The notes below the pieces were generated by a model. The model made no database searches. It was not told where the DNA came from and was given only the letters and a program-made list of their open reading frames with translations. Position numbers and translations under genes: made by a program. Source: Mesodorylaimus sp. YZB2_4 (lineage: Eukaryota > Nematoda > Enoplea > Dorylaimida > Dorylaimidae). Taken from it: 64,000 nucleotides of DNA. Location: NCBI GenBank assembly GCA_030248295.1, contig JASANH010000167.1, positions 1 to 64,000 on the forward strand, in the 5' to 3' direction. Within the stretch, counting starts at the first letter, position 1; each line of letters opens with the position of its first letter. Shown piece after piece: positions 63,462-64,000 of the stretch.

Positions 63462-63548
63462 CTGCAGCTTGAAGCTAGACTTGCCCCACTGCGATGCAAT
63501 GACTAGGTCAAGACAGACCAGAGTGGCACCGGCTACTGCTCCAAACAT

Positions 63549-64000
63549 TCAAGCTGTTTTCTTGACAATGTGTAGAAATCCATAGAAAGTAGTCACCTTA
63601 CCAGGCTTCGAACCCAGGACTTCCCCTACTGAAGAGGCTTATAGGATACAGCCAGAGCAAGACTGCTATGTGCTTATTCCCCCCTGAATTGTGGAAAATG
63701 TCACCTGTTCTTTGTCTCATTGTTGTTCGCAGCCATGGAAGCTCCCATCTGAAACCGTAGTTTACCCTTGTGCAGTTATGTGCCATTTTCGGTCTTATTA
63801 TTCGGCTGCCCTATTCTTTATAGCTGTTTTTACGAAGCCAGCGTAAGATCTCTCTGCTGGCGGTGCCACATAGCCGCACGTGCGGATAAAAGTTGGTTTC
63901 GTAAGGGTTTCTGTGGGTACACCTGCTGTGTTTCAGCAGCACCTTATCACCCTCTGGTCACCTTACCAAGCTCTGGCACCAATTTTTCAGCCAAACGTTC
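63549..64000. other. Window end; possible 5' part of the FLP gene
   Basis: A tRNA-like motif (GGGTTCGAAGCCTGGTAAGG on the minus strand, around 63594-63613) suggests SINE sequence and includes a consensus donor. No signal-peptide exon is obvious before the window ends. Confidence 0.35.

Noticed and set aside
63174-63506. Plus-strand ORFs over the KNEFVRFG repeats
   Set aside because: Antisense shadows of the repeated peptide codons; the minus strand carries the cleavage and amidation signals.

Overview
The window looks like animal nuclear DNA. It has GT-AG introns, a 13-exon ankyrin/BTB gene, a DEG/ENaC channel, a seven-transmembrane receptor and several signal-peptide neuropeptide precursors, with no sign of operons or ribosome binding sites. 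The peptide repertoire (KNEFVRFG repeats like nematode FLP-8, a KxEYxxFG peptide, an NPF/FLP-33-like RPRFG gene) and the mix of 50-60 nt introns with kilobase introns suggest a small ecdysozoan, for example a tardigrade or an early-branching nematode. I cannot fix the phylum from this window.

Layout. 1-9 kb: degraded repeats around an almost intronless DEG/ENaC channel (2999-4672), a mariner remnant (5.9-6.7 kb), a non-LTR reverse transcriptase remnant (7.6-8.0 kb) and a broken copy of the channel's C-terminus (8.3-8.6 kb). 9-26 kb: mostly transposon-derived DNA, including a tRNA-type SINE with a 15 bp target-site duplication and a 739 bp hAT-like element with an 8 bp duplication. This stretch also holds one intronless receptor gene on the minus strand (14443-15411). 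26.1-43.8 kb: one large plus-strand gene for an ABTB2/BTBD11-type ankyrin-BTB protein. All 13 exons join in phase to give 1679 residues. Its introns carry tandem repeats and long GATC-palindrome-rich tracts. 43.8-64 kb: repeats plus a loose group of small secreted-peptide genes.

The most interesting content is that group of peptide genes, most of which a simple ORF scan misses. (1) A four-exon minus-strand gene (51885-48786) encodes two related peptides ending in GSMQRPRFG, the second with its last Arg codon split by a phase-2 intron, as in the NPY/NPF family. (2) A two-exon plus-strand gene (62283-62643) encodes a single C-terminal peptide ending KWEYMHFG. (3) A convergent minus-strand gene (63461-63077 and beyond) has five KNEFVRFG copies over three exons. 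(4) A signal-peptide ORF at 46970-46767 contains TGPWHPNFYLRGGR. A fifth candidate (55758-55100) is weak. A class A-like receptor and a DEG/ENaC channel lie in the same window. Both families include peptide-responsive members, but nothing here shows that these particular proteins interact.
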